From a bacterium (lineage in GTDB: Bacteria > Armatimonadota > Fimbriimonadia > Fimbriimonadales > Fimbriimonadaceae): 64,000 bases of DNA. Made by a program: the position numbers and the translations under genes. The stretch covers positions 682,001-746,000 of the forward strand of contig JAIXQR010000007.1 of assembly GCA_027485645.1 (NCBI GenBank). Reading direction: 5' to 3'. How positions within the stretch are numbered: position 1 is the first letter of the stretch; the number at the start of each line of letters is the position of its first letter. Positions 40,757-50,378 of this stretch are shown here, one piece after another. The notes beneath the pieces were generated by a model. The model was not told where the DNA came from, did not search any database, and was given only the letters and a program-made list of their open reading frames with translations.

Positions 40757-42022
40757 ATGGTGACTCAACCGGAAGCCGAAGCCGCATACCAAGCGGGTGA
40801 TTACTCGACCGCAGCCCACATCTATGGCGAACTGCTGGCAAAAGAGCCGAACAGTTCGTCCCTCCTGCGCGGCTACGCCCTATCCCAGGGCCTCCTCGGC
40901 AATCACACCGACGCCCTCGAAGCCGCCCGCAAGGCCGCAAAAATCCAGCCCGCCGACCCTGAGGTTCGCTACACCCTCGGCTACCTCCTCGGCCTCTCTG
41001 GCGATCATCGCGCCGCCGTCAGCGAACTCGATACCACCCTCATCCTAAAGACCAACCACGTTCCGGCAAGGCTCGCCCTCGTGGCTTCCCTGGTCATGGA
41101 CGGCGAAGCGAGTGAAACCGACGACAAAGAGCACGCCGAGCAAGTCTTGAGCCGTGCCTACAAAATGGACCAGCGCAATCCCGCCACGGTCAACGCTTAC
41201 CTCCAGTTTCTTCACCGCACCGGTCAACGAGGAAAGGTCGTCCGCGAACTCTCCAACCTGGACGAGTCAATCAAGGGCCTCGCCCCTCTCGCAGCCTTCG
41301 TCGGCAAAGTGAAAATGGACCCGCAGTATCAGGCTATCGGCGGTCCTGCCTCATCCACGCCAATCTCGAGCGTGCCTATCCAGCCTCAGGTCGCGATGCC
41401 GCCCATGGGCTCAAGCCCGCAACTCTTTGCTGGAGGCAACACCGCCGACCCACTCGCCAGCGGTGCCGCCCAACCCGCCGCCGCACGGCCTCAACCGGTC
41501 ATCACCGGCCCCACTGGCCACGTATACGCCGGAAACCAGGCCCCGCAAGCCCTTGCCACGATGCCTTGCCCGAACTGTCGGCAGCCCATCATGGCCCACG
41601 CCGCCATCTGCCCCCACTGCAACTTCCAAAACCGAGCCGTCGGCACCTTCGCTGGCCGCCAAGACGGCCCCAACCACGTTTGGCAAGAAATCGCCTTCAA
41701 CATCATTTGCGTCATCTGGGGCCTTGCTGCGGCTTGGGACATCGTCGCCTGGGCGCAAGCGAAGTGGGAACCCGGCTTCCTTGCCGTCGCAGGTCTCTTT
41801 GGGGTAGCCCGAGTCGGAATGTGCATCGGTCTTCTCTTCCGAAACGAGTTCTGCGGCATTTGGGCAAAGTGGGTTCTCTACTTAAACCTGTTTGGCACCG
41901 GCATGGGTTTCATGATCAGCCTCTTCTCGGGCAACATCTTTATCATCCTTTTAAGTGCAGCCATGCTTGGTCTGACCGGATTCATGCTCTACCTCCTCAA
42001 CTTCGTCATGGGCGACTACTGA
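40757..42022 (+). CDS. TPR protein with zinc ribbon and C-terminal membrane region
   Basis: 421 aa from ATG 40757. N-terminal half: four or five TPR-like helical pairs (AAYQAGDYSTAAHIYGELL, RGYALSQGLLGNHTDALEAARKAAK, VRYTLGYLLGLSGDHRAAVSEL). Then a Pro/Ala-rich linker, a zinc ribbon CPNC-x14-CPHC (about residues 284-304), and three or four membrane helices at the end. The architecture suggests a membrane-anchored scaffold or assembly factor. Nothing in the neighbourhood indicates its partner. Confidence 0.8.
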   Translation: MVTQPEAEAAYQAGDYSTAAHIYGELLAKEPNSSSLLRGYALSQGLLGNHTDALEAARKAAKIQPADPEVRYTLGYLLGLSGDHRAAVSELDTTLILKTNHVPARLALVASLVMDGEASETDDKEHAEQVLSRAYKMDQRNPATVNAYLQFLHRTGQRGKVVRELSNLDESIKGLAPLAAFVGKVKMDPQYQAIGGPASSTPISSVPIQPQVAMPPMGSSPQLFAGGNTADPLASGAAQPAAARPQPVITGPTGHVYAGNQAPQALATMPCPNCRQPIMAHAAICPHCNFQNRAVGTFAGRQDGPNHVWQEIAFNIICVIWGLAAAWDIVAWAQAKWEPGFLAVAGLFGVARVGMCIGLLFRNEFCGIWAKWVLYLNLFGTGMGFMISLFSGNIFIILLSAAMLGLTGFMLYLLNFVMGDY

Positions 42023-42087
42023 CAAAAGACCCAAACCTTTGACACCCTTCAAATAAGATCACTTGAGCCTGTTACACTAATGTCCAT

Positions 42088-44682
42088 ATGCGATTGGACA
42101 AACTCACCCTCAAAGCTCAAGAAGCGGTGCAGGAGGCGCAATCTGTTTCGGAACGCCTCCAGCACACCACGATCGACGTCGAGCACCTCGTCTCTGCCCT
42201 CCTGGCAAAAGGCGATGGCGTCGTAGCACCGCTTCTGAAGAAGATCGGCCTCAATCCGGACCAAGTCCTGACCGAAGTCGAAGCCGAACTCGCCAAAATC
42301 CCCAAGGTCCAAGGCGGCACCAGCTACGGCTCGGCGATGTCCTCGCGCCTCCAGAACCTCCTCAACGCCGCCTTCAAAGAAGCCGACGCCCTGAAGGATG
42401 AGTACGTCTCGTCCGAGCACATCCTCCTAGCCGCCACCGAAGACTCCGGATTCACCGGCCGCCTCTTAAAGTCCCTCGGCGCAAACAAAGCCATCGTCCA
42501 AAAAGCCATCGCAGAAATCCGAGGCGGCCGCCGCGTGACCTCCCCGAACGCCGAAGAGTCTTACCAAGCCCTCGAAAAATACGGCCAAGACCTCACCGCC
42601 GCCGCCCGATCCGGAAAGCTCGACCCGGTCATCGGCCGCGACGAAGAAATCCGCCGCGCCATCCAAGTCCTCTCGCGCCGAACCAAAAACAATCCCGTCC
42701 TCATCGGTGAACCCGGCGTAGGCAAAACCGCCGTCGCCGAGGGCCTCGCCCAACGCATCGTCAGCGGCGACATCCCAGAAGGCCTCCGCGGAAAGTCCGT
42801 CATCTCCCTCGACATGGGAGCTCTTGTCGCGGGTGCCAAATATCGCGGCGAATTTGAAGAACGCCTCAAAGCCGTCCTCGAAGAAATAAAAGGCTCAAAC
42901 GGCGAAATCATCCTCTTCATCGATGAACTCCACACCCTCGTCGGAGCCGGAAAAGCCGAAGGCGCGATGGACGCCGCCAACATGCTCAAGCCCATGCTCG
43001 CCCGCGGCGAACTCCGCTGCATCGGCGCCACCACCCTCGACGAGTACCGAAAATACATCGAAAAGGACAAAGCCCTTGAGCGCCGATTCCAAATGGTCCT
43101 CGTCGATGAACCCACCGTCGAAGAAACCATCAGCATCCTCCGCGGACTTAAGGAGCGCTACGAAATCCACCACGGTGTCCGCATCACCGACGGTGCCATC
43201 GTCGCCGCCGCCACCCTCTCCAACCGCTACATCACCGCCCGCTTCCTCCCCGACAAAGCCATCGACCTCGTCGACGAAGCCGCCTCGCGCCTGAAAATCG
43301 AAATCGACAGCGTCCCCGCCGAAATCGACGAAGTCGAACGCCAAATCGTCCAAGCCGAAATCGATCGCGAAGCCCTGAAAAAGGAAACCGACGCCGCCAG
43401 CAAGGCACGCCTCGAAGCCATCGAGCGCAAACTCGCCGAACTCTCCGAAAAATCCAGCACCCTCCGCGCCCGCTGGCAGCAAGAAAAGGACAAGATCGAA
43501 ACCGTCCGCGCCAGCAAGCAGGAAATCGAGCAGCTCCGTACCCAGCTCGAAGCCGCCCAGCGTGAGCTCGACTGGGCCCGCGCCGCCGAAATCCAGCACG
43601 GCCTCATCCCCCGCCTCGAAGCCAAACTCAACGCCGACCTAGAAGAAGTCGCCGCCCTCCAAACCGCCGGCAAAATGCTGAAAGAAGAGGTCGATAGCGA
43701 AGACATCGCCGAAGTTGTCGCCAAGTGGACCGGCGTCCCGGTTAGCCGCCTCCTCCAGGGCGAAATGGAGAAGCTCGTCCTCATGGAAGACCGACTCCAT
43801 CAACGAGTCGTCGGCCAATCCGAAGCCCTCGAAGCCGTCGCCGATGCCATCCGCCGCTCCCGATCTGGCCTCAGCGACCCCAATCGCCCCATCGGCTCCT
43901 TCCTCTTCCTCGGCCCCACCGGCGTAGGAAAAACCGAAACCGCCAAGGCCCTCGCCGAGTTCCTCTTCGACGACGAGCACAACCTCGTCCGGATCGACAT
44001 GAGCGAATACAGCGAAAAGCACGCCGTCTCGCGCCTCATCGGTGCCCCTCCGGGATACGTCGGCTACGATGAAGGCGGCCAGCTCACCGAGGCCGTCCGC
44101 CGCCGCCCCTACTCGGTAATCCTCCTCGACGAAATCGAAAAGGCCCACCCAGAAATCTTCAACGTCCTCCTGCAGGTCCTAGATGACGGCCGCCTAACCG
44201 ATGGCCAGGGCCGGACCGTGGACTTCAAAAACACCGTCCTCATCCTGACCAGTAATATTGGCTCGCACTACTACGGCGACCCCCTTGAACCCCGCGACTT
44301 CGCCCAAGTGCAACAACAAGTCCTCGACGAAGTCCGGCTCCACCTGCGCCCCGAGTTCATCAATCGGCTCGACGACATGGTCGTCTTCCACCCCCTCGGC
44401 TCTGCCCAAATCCGCGAGATCGTCGGCATCCAGCTCCAAAGCCTGCGCCACCGCCTCGCCGAGCGCCGCATCGAAATCGACATCTCCCCCGAAGCCATGG
44501 ACCTCGTCGCCGCCGCCGGCTACGACCCCGTCTACGGCGCCCGCCCTCTAAAGCGCGCCATCCAAAAAGAGATCATGAACCCCCTCGCCACCCTCCTCCT
44601 CCGAGGCGAAATCCGCGACGGCCAACTAGTAACCATCACCGCCCAAGAAGGCCAATTCACCTTCACCGGCACCGACCGATAA
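42088..44682 (+). CDS. clpB: ClpB disaggregase
   Basis: 864 aa AAA+ chaperone that works with DnaK to extract proteins from aggregates. N-domain with two Clp repeats (residues 1-145), first AAA+ module with Walker [14 protein letters not shown] and Walker [13 protein letters not shown], a long coiled-coil M-domain (about 400-525, [21 protein letters not shown]), and second AAA+ module with Walker [16 protein letters not shown] and Walker [14 protein letters not shown]. The coiled coil separates it from ClpA/ClpC. A TACACT box 9 nt before the ATG may be its -10. No CIRCE or other heat-shock operator seen. Confidence 0.96.
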   Translation: MRLDKLTLKAQEAVQEAQSVSERLQHTTIDVEHLVSALLAKGDGVVAPLLKKIGLNPDQVLTEVEAELAKIPKVQGGTSYGSAMSSRLQNLLNAAFKEADALKDEYVSSEHILLAATEDSGFTGRLLKSLGANKAIVQKAIAEIRGGRRVTSPNAEESYQALEKYGQDLTAAARSGKLDPVIGRDEEIRRAIQVLSRRTKNNPVLIGEPGVGKTAVAEGLAQRIVSGDIPEGLRGKSVISLDMGALVAGAKYRGEFEERLKAVLEEIKGSNGEIILFIDELHTLVGAGKAEGAMDAANMLKPMLARGELRCIGATTLDEYRKYIEKDKALERRFQMVLVDEPTVEETISILRGLKERYEIHHGVRITDGAIVAAATLSNRYITARFLPDKAIDLVDEAASRLKIEIDSVPAEIDEVERQIVQAEIDREALKKETDAASKARLEAIERKLAELSEKSSTLRARWQQEKDKIETVRASKQEIEQLRTQLEAAQRELDWARAAEIQHGLIPRLEAKLNADLEEVAALQTAGKMLKEEVDSEDIAEVVAKWTGVPVSRLLQGEMEKLVLMEDRLHQRVVGQSEALEAVADAIRRSRSGLSDPNRPIGSFLFLGPTGVGKTETAKALAEFLFDDEHNLVRIDMSEYSEKHAVSRLIGAPPGYVGYDEGGQLTEAVRRRPYSVILLDEIEKAHPEIFNVLLQVLDDGRLTDGQGRTVDFKNTVLILTSNIGSHYYGDPLEPRDFAQVQQQVLDEVRLHLRPEFINRLDDMVVFHPLGSAQIREIVGIQLQSLRHRLAERRIEIDISPEAMDLVAAAGYDPVYGARPLKRAIQKEIMNPLATLLLRGEIRDGQLVTITAQEGQFTFTGTDR

Positions 44683-44684
44683 CC

Positions 44685-44751
44685 CTGGAGTGCGGCAGTT
44701 CTACTGCCGCTTTTCCCTCGCCGTAGCCACCCCCAACCCAGCGCGGGAGCT
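44685..44751. repeat. Dispersed hairpin repeat, direct copy 1 after clpB
   Basis: CTGGAGTGCGGCAG then a 7-bp stem GCGGCAG/CTGCCGC (44692-44698 / 44704-44710) ending TTTT, continued by about 37 bp that match the copy at 44833. The hairpin plus T-run could terminate clpB. Confidence 0.75.
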
Positions 44752-44794
44752 CTGAATTCCACCCCCCCACCGAATTCTAGAACCTACAAGCTTC

Positions 44795-44823
44795 AAAAGC
44801 GGTGGCAGAGCCCCCGCACTCCA
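44795..44823. repeat. Dispersed hairpin repeat, inverted copy
   Basis: AAAAGCGGTGGC ... GCCCCCGCACTCCA: the same element read on the opposite strand (TGGAGTGCGG...CCGCTTTT), with an imperfect 8-bp stem. It lies between the two direct copies. Confidence 0.65.
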
Positions 44824-44832
44824 AAGCGCCCC

Positions 44833-44899
44833 CTGGAGTGCGGCAGTTCTACTGCCGCTTTTCCCCCGCCGTAACCACCCTCAACCCATCGCGGGATTC
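44833..44899. repeat. Dispersed hairpin repeat, direct copy 2
   Basis: The same 30-bp core as 44685 and a similar following segment (GCCGTAACCACCCTCAACCC against GCCGTAGCCACCCCCAACCC). Three copies in 215 bp plus one at 14049. Confidence 0.75.
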
Positions 44900-44958
44900 C
44901 GCCCCGCCGTACCCACCCGCAAACTGCCCCGCCACCCCGAACAAAACGCACCCCCCGG

Positions 44959-44964
44959 TAATAT
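44959..44964 (+). promoter_or_regulatory. -10 box TAATAT, 7 nt before ATG 44972
   Basis: TAATAT, seven bases, ATG 44972. Selects this ATG over the in-frame one at 44963. Leaderless pattern. Confidence 0.45.
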
Positions 44965-44971
44965 GTTCCCA

Positions 44972-45952
44972 ATGCCTGCAACGGCGGAAGCCAAACTTGC
45001 CATCGAGGAGCTCAGCGCTTACACCGCCGCAGCCGCCGAACGTGCTGGCTCAAAAGACGCCAAAAACCCCGGAAACCGCGTGCTCTTCCGCTGGCCGCCG
45101 CACCCCGTCAGCTGGGAATACAACGTCCACCCCACCGACTGGACCGGCGAGGCCACCTTCGAAGCCCACGGCGAAACCTTCTCCGTCCAGGTCGCCCGAA
45201 CCGCAAACGGAACCTTCGGAAAGTGCCACGAACTCTGGCTAGAAGCCCGGGGAGAAGACCTCGAAGACATGCTGGCCGAACTCAAAGAGGCCAGCCAACC
45301 CCTCTTCAAAAGGCAACTCGCCATCGCAAACTGCATCGGACAACCCACCCGATTCACCAAGCATCTCCGAGACCTAAACCGAACCCAGCTCCTGCGACTC
45401 CTCTTCTGCGAAGACCGAGACGTCGCCCACGAAACTCGCGTCCTCATTGAGAGCACCGCCACCGACCCCTTCTGGCTCCCCTGCCTCATCTTCATCCTAA
45501 ACGACCGCAACCACCCCTACCGCCGCGTCGCCCAATGGTGCGTCCTCGACCTCTTCGAAGCCCTTCCAACCTTCGCCGGAGATCGCGACACCACCGAAGC
45601 CGTCGCCGCCATGAAATCCCTCATCTGGGACGCCGAAGACGATTTCGCCCGAACCGTTTACAAAGCCGGCGTCGTCCTCGGAGGCCACCTCCCCCACATC
45701 CTCGGCGGCCCAACCCTCCTAGAATGTCTCTCGGCCCCCAGTCCCATCGGCCGCCGAGCCGCCATCCACGGCCTCTATCACGTCGTCGAATGGATTCCAG
45801 AAATGAAGGAAACGGTCACCAAAGCCCTTCAAAACGTCGCCGTAAACGATCCGCACCCGCTCCTCCGGTCCTACGCCGCCGCCATGGCCCAAGATATCCT
45901 CAACGACGAAGCCGACCACGTGGTTGAACCCCTGCTGGAAAACGAACGATGA
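44972..45952 (+). CDS. HEAT-like helical repeat protein, coupled to dacB
   Basis: About 326 aa. An N-terminal alpha/beta part (LFRWPPHPVSWEYNVHPTDW), then helical repeats of about 35-40 residues (TQLLRLLFCEDRDVAHETRVLIES, HPYRRVAQWCVLDLFEALP, SPIGRRAAIHGLYHVVEWIPEM, HPLLRSYAAAMAQDILND) in the HEAT/PBS-lyase style. The stop overlaps the dacB ATG by 4 bp (ATGA). The role is unknown; the coupling implies related expression only. Confidence 0.72.
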   Translation: MPATAEAKLAIEELSAYTAAAAERAGSKDAKNPGNRVLFRWPPHPVSWEYNVHPTDWTGEATFEAHGETFSVQVARTANGTFGKCHELWLEARGEDLEDMLAELKEASQPLFKRQLAIANCIGQPTRFTKHLRDLNRTQLLRLLFCEDRDVAHETRVLIESTATDPFWLPCLIFILNDRNHPYRRVAQWCVLDLFEALPTFAGDRDTTEAVAAMKSLIWDAEDDFARTVYKAGVVLGGHLPHILGGPTLLECLSAPSPIGRRAAIHGLYHVVEWIPEMKETVTKALQNVAVNDPHPLLRSYAAAMAQDILNDEADHVVEPLLENER

Positions 45953-47217
45953 TCCCCGCGCTAACCCCGCTCCTCCTCCTCGCCACCCAACAAGCCCCCT
46001 CGGCCACTGACCAACTCGAAGCCCTTCTAAACGACCCCAAACTCAAAGGCGCCCTCGTCACCGCCAGCGTCACCAGCCTCGACGGAACCACCCTCTACGA
46101 GAAAAACCCCGGCCTAAGGGTCATGCCGGCCAGCAACCAAAAGCTCATCAGCAGCGCCTTCGCCCTAAACCAGCTCGGCCCCGACTACCGCCCCCGAACC
46201 CGCTTCTGGCGCGTAGACGACAAAGTCATCATCGACTCCCCCGGAGACCCGCTGATGAACTACCGAACCCTGATGGAAGCCTCCCGCCTCCTCCGAACCA
46301 CCCGAGCGCTCCGAGTCTTCGTCCGCCAATCCTACGCCCCCGGAGTCCCCGACACCTGGGAGTTCGACGACCTTCCGAACAAATACGCCGCCCCCATAAC
46401 CGCCTTCACCGTAGACCGGGCGAGCGTCGAACTTTGGAACGTCAACGGAACCCCGGCAATCCGCCCGACCAAGTACTACCTAAGGATCGAGCAACAGGAA
46501 GGGCCAAAACTAACCACCCGCTATGCCCCCTTCGACCGCACCATCTACATCTCCGGAAAGCTAGAAAAGAAAACCGAACGGCTAGACACCCTCAGCCTCG
46601 TCGCCCCCTCAGAAGCCGCCGCCATGCTCTTCGGCCGCCCCCAAAGGGCGACCCCGGAACTCCCCGAGGCCCCACCCACCCTCGCCATCGACGGCCGCCC
46701 CCTCGCCGACATGCTAAAAGAGTGCCTCCCACCCAGCGACAACAACATCGCCGAGCACCTCCTTCTCCTAGGCGCCCAAGCAAAAATCCCTCTCGGCGAA
46801 ACGCCCTACACCGTCGCCCGAAAGTCGGCCCAAGCCTTCTTAGAAGAAACGGTTGGCGTAGCGAAAGGCGATTTCCGAATCTACGACGGCAGCGGAATGA
46901 GCCGCCACAATTTGGTCACAACAAGAGGAATAACGAAGCTCCTAACCTGGGCCGAAACCCAACCGACCTCGCGGCTCTACCGAAACGCCATGGCCACTCC
47001 GGGCCGAGGAACCCTCGCAACTCGCCTAGACGGCGTCCCATTCCAAGGCAAAACCGGATCCCTCGACATGGTCGTCGGCCTAAGCGGCTACCTGCGCTGC
47101 GAAAACGGCCGCCAAGTCGCCATCAGCATCATCCTAAACCAGTTCCTCTGCTCCGCCACCGAAGCGAGAAACATCCTCGACGACTTCACGCGCTCGGCGC
47201 GACGCCTGCAGCCCTAA
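45949..47217 (+). CDS. dacB: D-alanyl-D-alanine carboxypeptidase/endopeptidase PBP4 (family S13)
   Basis: 422 aa with a signal peptide (IPALTPLLLLATQQAPSA). The three penicillin-binding motifs are present: S62-NQ-K65 (PASNQKLISS), SDN in LPPSDNNIAEHLL, and KTG in FQGKTGSLD. The PBP4/DacB type is shown by length and the insert between motifs 1 and 2. Trims or cleaves peptidoglycan crosslinks in the periplasm. The 3' end overlaps the convergent DUF1385 gene by 32 bp. Confidence 0.93.
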   Translation: MIPALTPLLLLATQQAPSATDQLEALLNDPKLKGALVTASVTSLDGTTLYEKNPGLRVMPASNQKLISSAFALNQLGPDYRPRTRFWRVDDKVIIDSPGDPLMNYRTLMEASRLLRTTRALRVFVRQSYAPGVPDTWEFDDLPNKYAAPITAFTVDRASVELWNVNGTPAIRPTKYYLRIEQQEGPKLTTRYAPFDRTIYISGKLEKKTERLDTLSLVAPSEAAAMLFGRPQRATPELPEAPPTLAIDGRPLADMLKECLPPSDNNIAEHLLLLGAQAKIPLGETPYTVARKSAQAFLEETVGVAKGDFRIYDGSGMSRHNLVTTRGITKLLTWAETQPTSRLYRNAMATPGRGTLATRLDGVPFQGKTGSLDMVVGLSGYLRCENGRQVAISIILNQFLCSATEARNILDDFTRSARRLQP

Positions 47218-48196
47218 CCTTCTCCGCATCAATCACGGCCTGCAACGAAGCAATCGCAACCTCAAGGTGCTTATCTTCGGGGTCCCGCGTCGTCAAGTAC
47301 TGACTCATCAACCCCGGCCAAAAGATGCCCTGAACAATCTTGTTGTTCTTCATCTTCCCGGCCCACCGAATCGCCTCATAGGCGAGACCAGAGATCAACG
47401 GCAACACGACCAGCTCGATCAAAAACCGAACCGAAGCGTCAATAAACCACCCCCTCGGCGCCCCAAACGGATACCGAGGAACAAAAGTGAAAACGATAAA
47501 GCTAATGATCAGAACCACGATGGCAAAGCTAGTGCCGCATCGCGGATGCAACCGAGTCTGCGCCCGAACCTCTTCCAGGTTCAAAGGCCGCCCCGCCTCA
47601 ACCGCATTGATCGCCTTATGCTCCGCACCGTGATATCGGAACACTTCCTTGATATCCGGCAACTGCCCAATCCCCCAAAGGTAGCCGAGGAAGAAGGTGA
47701 CCTTGATGATCTCCACCACCAAGTTGATCAGCATCCCACTGGCCCCAAACCGCTCCAATGGTTGCGCAAGCAAGTTCGGAAGGTAGTTAAACAGGAACAA
47801 GCCCATCGCAAGGCCGATCACCAACGCGCCGCCGATGGCCACGTCCTGGATCTTCGCCTGGTTCTTCTCGCCCTTCGTCGGCCCCGCCAAGGTTTCGCCC
47901 GCAGCCTCGGCGGCTTCGCGCTTCATCTCCTCTTCCCCGTCGGTAATCACCTTCGCCGCGTACCGCATCGCCCGCGCCCCTAGCGCCATCGTGTCAAGCA
48001 GAGCCAGCGACCCACGGAAGAATGGCCACTTCAGCCAAGCCTGACGACCAATCCAAGTCTTCTCCAGTGGCTCGTGGTGAACCACCACGTCCCCCTTTGG
48101 AGATCTCACCGCAACGGCAAAAAAGTGCGGAGATCTCATCATGACCCCCTCGATGACGGCTTGGCCGCCCATTTGGAGGTACTCAGCTTCGGGCAT
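47186..48196 (-). CDS. DUF1385 (YqhQ-like) membrane protein
   Basis: 336 aa. Starts with MGGQAVIEGVMMRSP (family opening) and contains the His-rich FRYHGAEHKAINAVEAG motif thought to bind metal, plus RLHPRCGTSFAIVVLIIS. Four to five membrane helices. The function is unresolved; homologues are widespread in Gram-positives and thermophiles and usually sit beside translation or stress genes. The start is well supported by a TATACT box 6 nt upstream. The extra charged insert (about 88-112) is longer than in B. subtilis YqhQ as I remember it. Confidence 0.9.
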   Translation of the reverse strand: MPEAEYLQMGGQAVIEGVMMRSPHFFAVAVRSPKGDVVVHHEPLEKTWIGRQAWLKWPFFRGSLALLDTMALGARAMRYAAKVITDGEEEMKREAAEAAGETLAGPTKGEKNQAKIQDVAIGGALVIGLAMGLFLFNYLPNLLAQPLERFGASGMLINLVVEIIKVTFFLGYLWGIGQLPDIKEVFRYHGAEHKAINAVEAGRPLNLEEVRAQTRLHPRCGTSFAIVVLIISFIVFTFVPRYPFGAPRGWFIDASVRFLIELVVLPLISGLAYEAIRWAGKMKNNKIVQGIFWPGLMSQYLTTRDPEDKHLEVAIASLQAVIDAEKVRAAGVAPSA

Positions 48197-48202
48197 GCCA
48201 GA

Positions 48203-48208
48203 AGTATA
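48203..48208 (-). promoter_or_regulatory. -10 box TATACT, 6 nt before ATG 48196
   Basis: On the minus strand TATACT, six bases, ATG. No Shine-Dalgarno; leaderless pattern. Confidence 0.5.
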
Positions 48209-48318
48209 CAGCCGGGCCCTACTCCTAAAATTCTGAGATAATTTTTAAAAAACACCCGCACAAATCCCAGCAAAACACGTCTAACATGTCATGCTATCGG
48301 GCATACAGGAGGGCTGAT

Positions 48319-48549
48319 ATGATTACTGACACCAGTCAGGAAGGTCTGCAGCTCACCGAGGATGAAGCGATCGCGCTTCTGGGATTGTGTATGACAAGCC
48401 CGCTGAAGTTAGATCCGGAGTCCGAGAAAGCGTTGAGAAAGCTTGCGGATTATTGCCAAGTGCAATTATCTAAGTCATCATCCGTGGAGTATCGCTCCAC
48501 GATCCAAAAGCCATTTCTCGACTGTGAGCTAAGTAAGGTGGGGACCTAG
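48319..48549 (+). CDS. Small hypothetical protein upstream of Nif3
   Basis: 76 aa from ATG 48319, chosen because AGGAGGG (ribosome-binding site) sits 5-6 nt upstream. MITDTSQEGLQLTEDEAIAL, LLGLCMTSPLKLDPESEKAL, RKLADYCQVQLSKSSSVEYR: helical, acidic, no membrane segment. Unrecognised; the Nif3 gene follows after 26 bp with its own TATAAT box. Confidence 0.7.
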   Translation: MITDTSQEGLQLTEDEAIALLGLCMTSPLKLDPESEKALRKLADYCQVQLSKSSSVEYRSTIQKPFLDCELSKVGT

Positions 48550-48563
48550 GTTCCCACCGACCT

Positions 48564-48569
48564 TATAAT
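48564..48569 (+). promoter_or_regulatory. -10 box TATAAT (consensus), 6 nt before GTG 48576
   Basis: An exact TATAAT, six bases, GTG. No Shine-Dalgarno, -35 weak. One of the clearest examples of the leaderless pattern, with a GTG start. Confidence 0.55.
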
Positions 48570-48575
48570 AAGCTC

Positions 48576-49697
48576 GTGCCCCTGAAATGTACGGTTCAGT
48601 CTGTTCTTTCAACCCTGGAGAGCATCTCTCCAGCAAGGTTTGCGTTTAGTTTTGATTCGGTGGGCCTCCTGCTGGGAGATCGCAACGCCACCGTATCCCG
48701 GGCCCTGGTCGCCTTGGACCATTCAATGGCTGCCGTCGATGCCTGCATCGACGCCGATGCACAGCTCCTGGTCTGCCACCATCCGATTTTCCTAAAGCCG
48801 GTCCAGCGCTTCAATACCGACACCTATGAGGGTCGAGTCGCTTGGAAAATGGCCAAGAACGGCATCTCGCTGATCACCGCGCATACGAACTGGGACTCTG
48901 CCATGGGCGGCGTAAATGATGCCCTCGCGGCAAAGCTTGGCCTGACGGACGTCACTGCCTTCGGCAGCGGCGCAGAGGTTTCCCGTTACAAACTTGTCAC
49001 CTACATCCCACTTGCGGATGCCGATGCCGTCGCGCTGGCGCTCGCCGAGGCCGGAGCGGGCCGAATCGGCAACTACGAACAATGCTCCTTCCGAAGCGAA
49101 GGCGAAGGACGCTTCCGCCCACTTTCTGGAGCGAACCCTGCAATCGGCGAAGTCGGCGAGCTCACCCGCGTGCCGGAAGTTCGGCTTGAAGTGTTGGTTC
49201 CCGGCGAAGTCAAAGCCAAGGTCCTTCGCGCCCTCCTGGCCGCCCACCCTTACGAGGAACCCGCTTACGACCTCATTCCGCTCGAGAAAACCGTCGAGCA
49301 ACCCGCAGGCCGCATTGGTCTACTGCCCGCCGCAATGCCGCTAGAACAGTTCTCCACGCTCGTTTCTGGATGCCTAAACGAAGCCATCTGGACATTTGGC
49401 GATCCAAAGCGACCGGTGAGAAAAGTCGCCGTAGTCGGCGGCGCGGCAGATGGCGATTGGATGCATGCGCAACGCGCCGGGGCGGATGTGTTTGTCACCG
49501 GAGAGGTCAAACAGCACGTCGGCCTCGAGGCCAGCGAATGCGGAATGCCCATCATCGCCGCCGGTCACTATGCGACCGAGCAGCCCGGCGTGGTCGCCCT
49601 GCGGGACCATCTAGCAAATCGGCTCACCGAACCGGAGTTCATCACCTTTGAACCGGAACTCGGGCAAGGCGGCAGACCGTTTGGCGTAAAGGTCTAA
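48576..49697 (+). CDS. Nif3-like dinuclear metal-centre protein
   Basis: 373 aa, the long form with an inserted PII-like domain (about residues 130-245, YKLVTYIPLADADAVALALAEAGAG). Metal ligands: LLVCHHPIFL (two His), TAHTNWDSAMGGVNDALA (His, Asp), and near the C-terminus ADVFVTGEVKQHVGLEA and IIAAGHYATE (His, Glu). Members are annotated as GTP cyclohydrolase I type 2, but the true reaction is unsettled. The start is GTG 48576. The 3' end overlaps the convergent GNAT gene by 4 bp. Confidence 0.92.
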   Translation: MPLKCTVQSVLSTLESISPARFAFSFDSVGLLLGDRNATVSRALVALDHSMAAVDACIDADAQLLVCHHPIFLKPVQRFNTDTYEGRVAWKMAKNGISLITAHTNWDSAMGGVNDALAAKLGLTDVTAFGSGAEVSRYKLVTYIPLADADAVALALAEAGAGRIGNYEQCSFRSEGEGRFRPLSGANPAIGEVGELTRVPEVRLEVLVPGEVKAKVLRALLAAHPYEEPAYDLIPLEKTVEQPAGRIGLLPAAMPLEQFSTLVSGCLNEAIWTFGDPKRPVRKVAVVGGAADGDWMHAQRAGADVFVTGEVKQHVGLEASECGMPIIAAGHYATEQPGVVALRDHLANRLTEPEFITFEPELGQGGRPFGVKV

Positions 49698-50158
49698 AGC
49701 GCCTTGCCAAAGCAAGTGCTGGCTTCGACCCCAACGTATGGCCCGTAGTTCGGAATGATCGCGTAGCCCGCATTTTGGTATAGCGAAAAAGCCGCAGTTA
49801 GGCGGATGCTGGTTTCCAGAATCGTATTTGGAAACCCGAGTTCCGTTGCCCAGCTCTCTAGCTCTTCCAGAATCGCACGCGAGATCCCCGCTCCGCGAGC
49901 GTCCGGAACCACGTACATTCGCTTCACCTCAATCTCCGATTCTGAGAACGGGCGAATGGCGCCACAGGCAACCGGCCGATCCTCCAGGTACGCAACCACC
50001 ACGTACGGAATTGAGTCCGCCTTGTTAAATTGCTGAAAGAAGCTCGCTTGCTCCCCGTCGTGAATCGCCAAAAACTGGGTCAGGTCTGCCGCCAGAATCT
50101 GAAAATCTGGGTGTTGTGAATCACTGCGAATGATGTGGAGTGGCTTCTTTTCGCTCAT
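49694..50158 (-). CDS. GNAT-family N-acetyltransferase
   Basis: 154 aa. The acetyl-CoA-binding loop is clear: IEVKRMYVVPDARGAGISRAILEELESWA (R-G-A-G-I-S), followed by NTILETSIRLTAAFSLYQNAGYAIIP. A free-standing single-domain acetyltransferase; the substrate cannot be predicted. Divergent from the small basic protein at 50232. Confidence 0.9.
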   Translation of the reverse strand: MSEKKPLHIIRSDSQHPDFQILAADLTQFLAIHDGEQASFFQQFNKADSIPYVVVAYLEDRPVACGAIRPFSESEIEVKRMYVVPDARGAGISRAILEELESWATELGFPNTILETSIRLTAAFSLYQNAGYAIIPNYGPYVGVEASTCFGKAL

Positions 50159-50220
50159 CGGGAATGCCGACCATTATCCACAAATGTCTCAGTACCCGAG
50201 TATTTGAAGCAAAACTTAAG

Positions 50221-50226
50221 TAATCT
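50221..50226 (+). promoter_or_regulatory. -10 box TAATCT, 5 nt before ATG 50232
   Basis: TAATCT, five bases, ATG of the 48-aa protein; no ribosome-binding site. Confidence 0.35.
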
Positions 50227-50231
50227 ACGCT

Positions 50232-50378
50232 ATGGAAAGACCAAGTAAGAAACAGATTCGCGAAGGAATTGAGCAGCTCAAAGCCAAGCCAACCTCCGAC
50301 GGCAACGTTCCGAATCCGCAAACCGGCAAGCTCGCCGAGAAGAAACTGAACCAGCGAATTCGAAAACAGGGCGTTTAG
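50232..50378 (+). CDS. Small basic protein (48 aa)
   Basis: MERPSKKQIREGIEQLKAK, then PTSDGNVPNPQTGKLAEKKL and NQRIRKQGV. Strongly basic and charged, with helical ends and a Pro/Asn turn; it looks like a small nucleic-acid-binding or ribosome-associated protein (inference from composition). A clean ORF with its own -10 box and terminator, which argues it is real. Confidence 0.68.
   Translation: MERPSKKQIREGIEQLKAKPTSDGNVPNPQTGKLAEKKLNQRIRKQGV

Noticed and set aside
42895-43599. Long ORFs antisense to clpB (e.g. 234 aa, Gly/Asp/Phe rich) and similar ones antisense to 28550-30508, 37375-39561 and 45949-47217
   Set aside because: Low-complexity translations that mirror the codon bias of clear genes on the other strand; no motifs, start signals or coupling.
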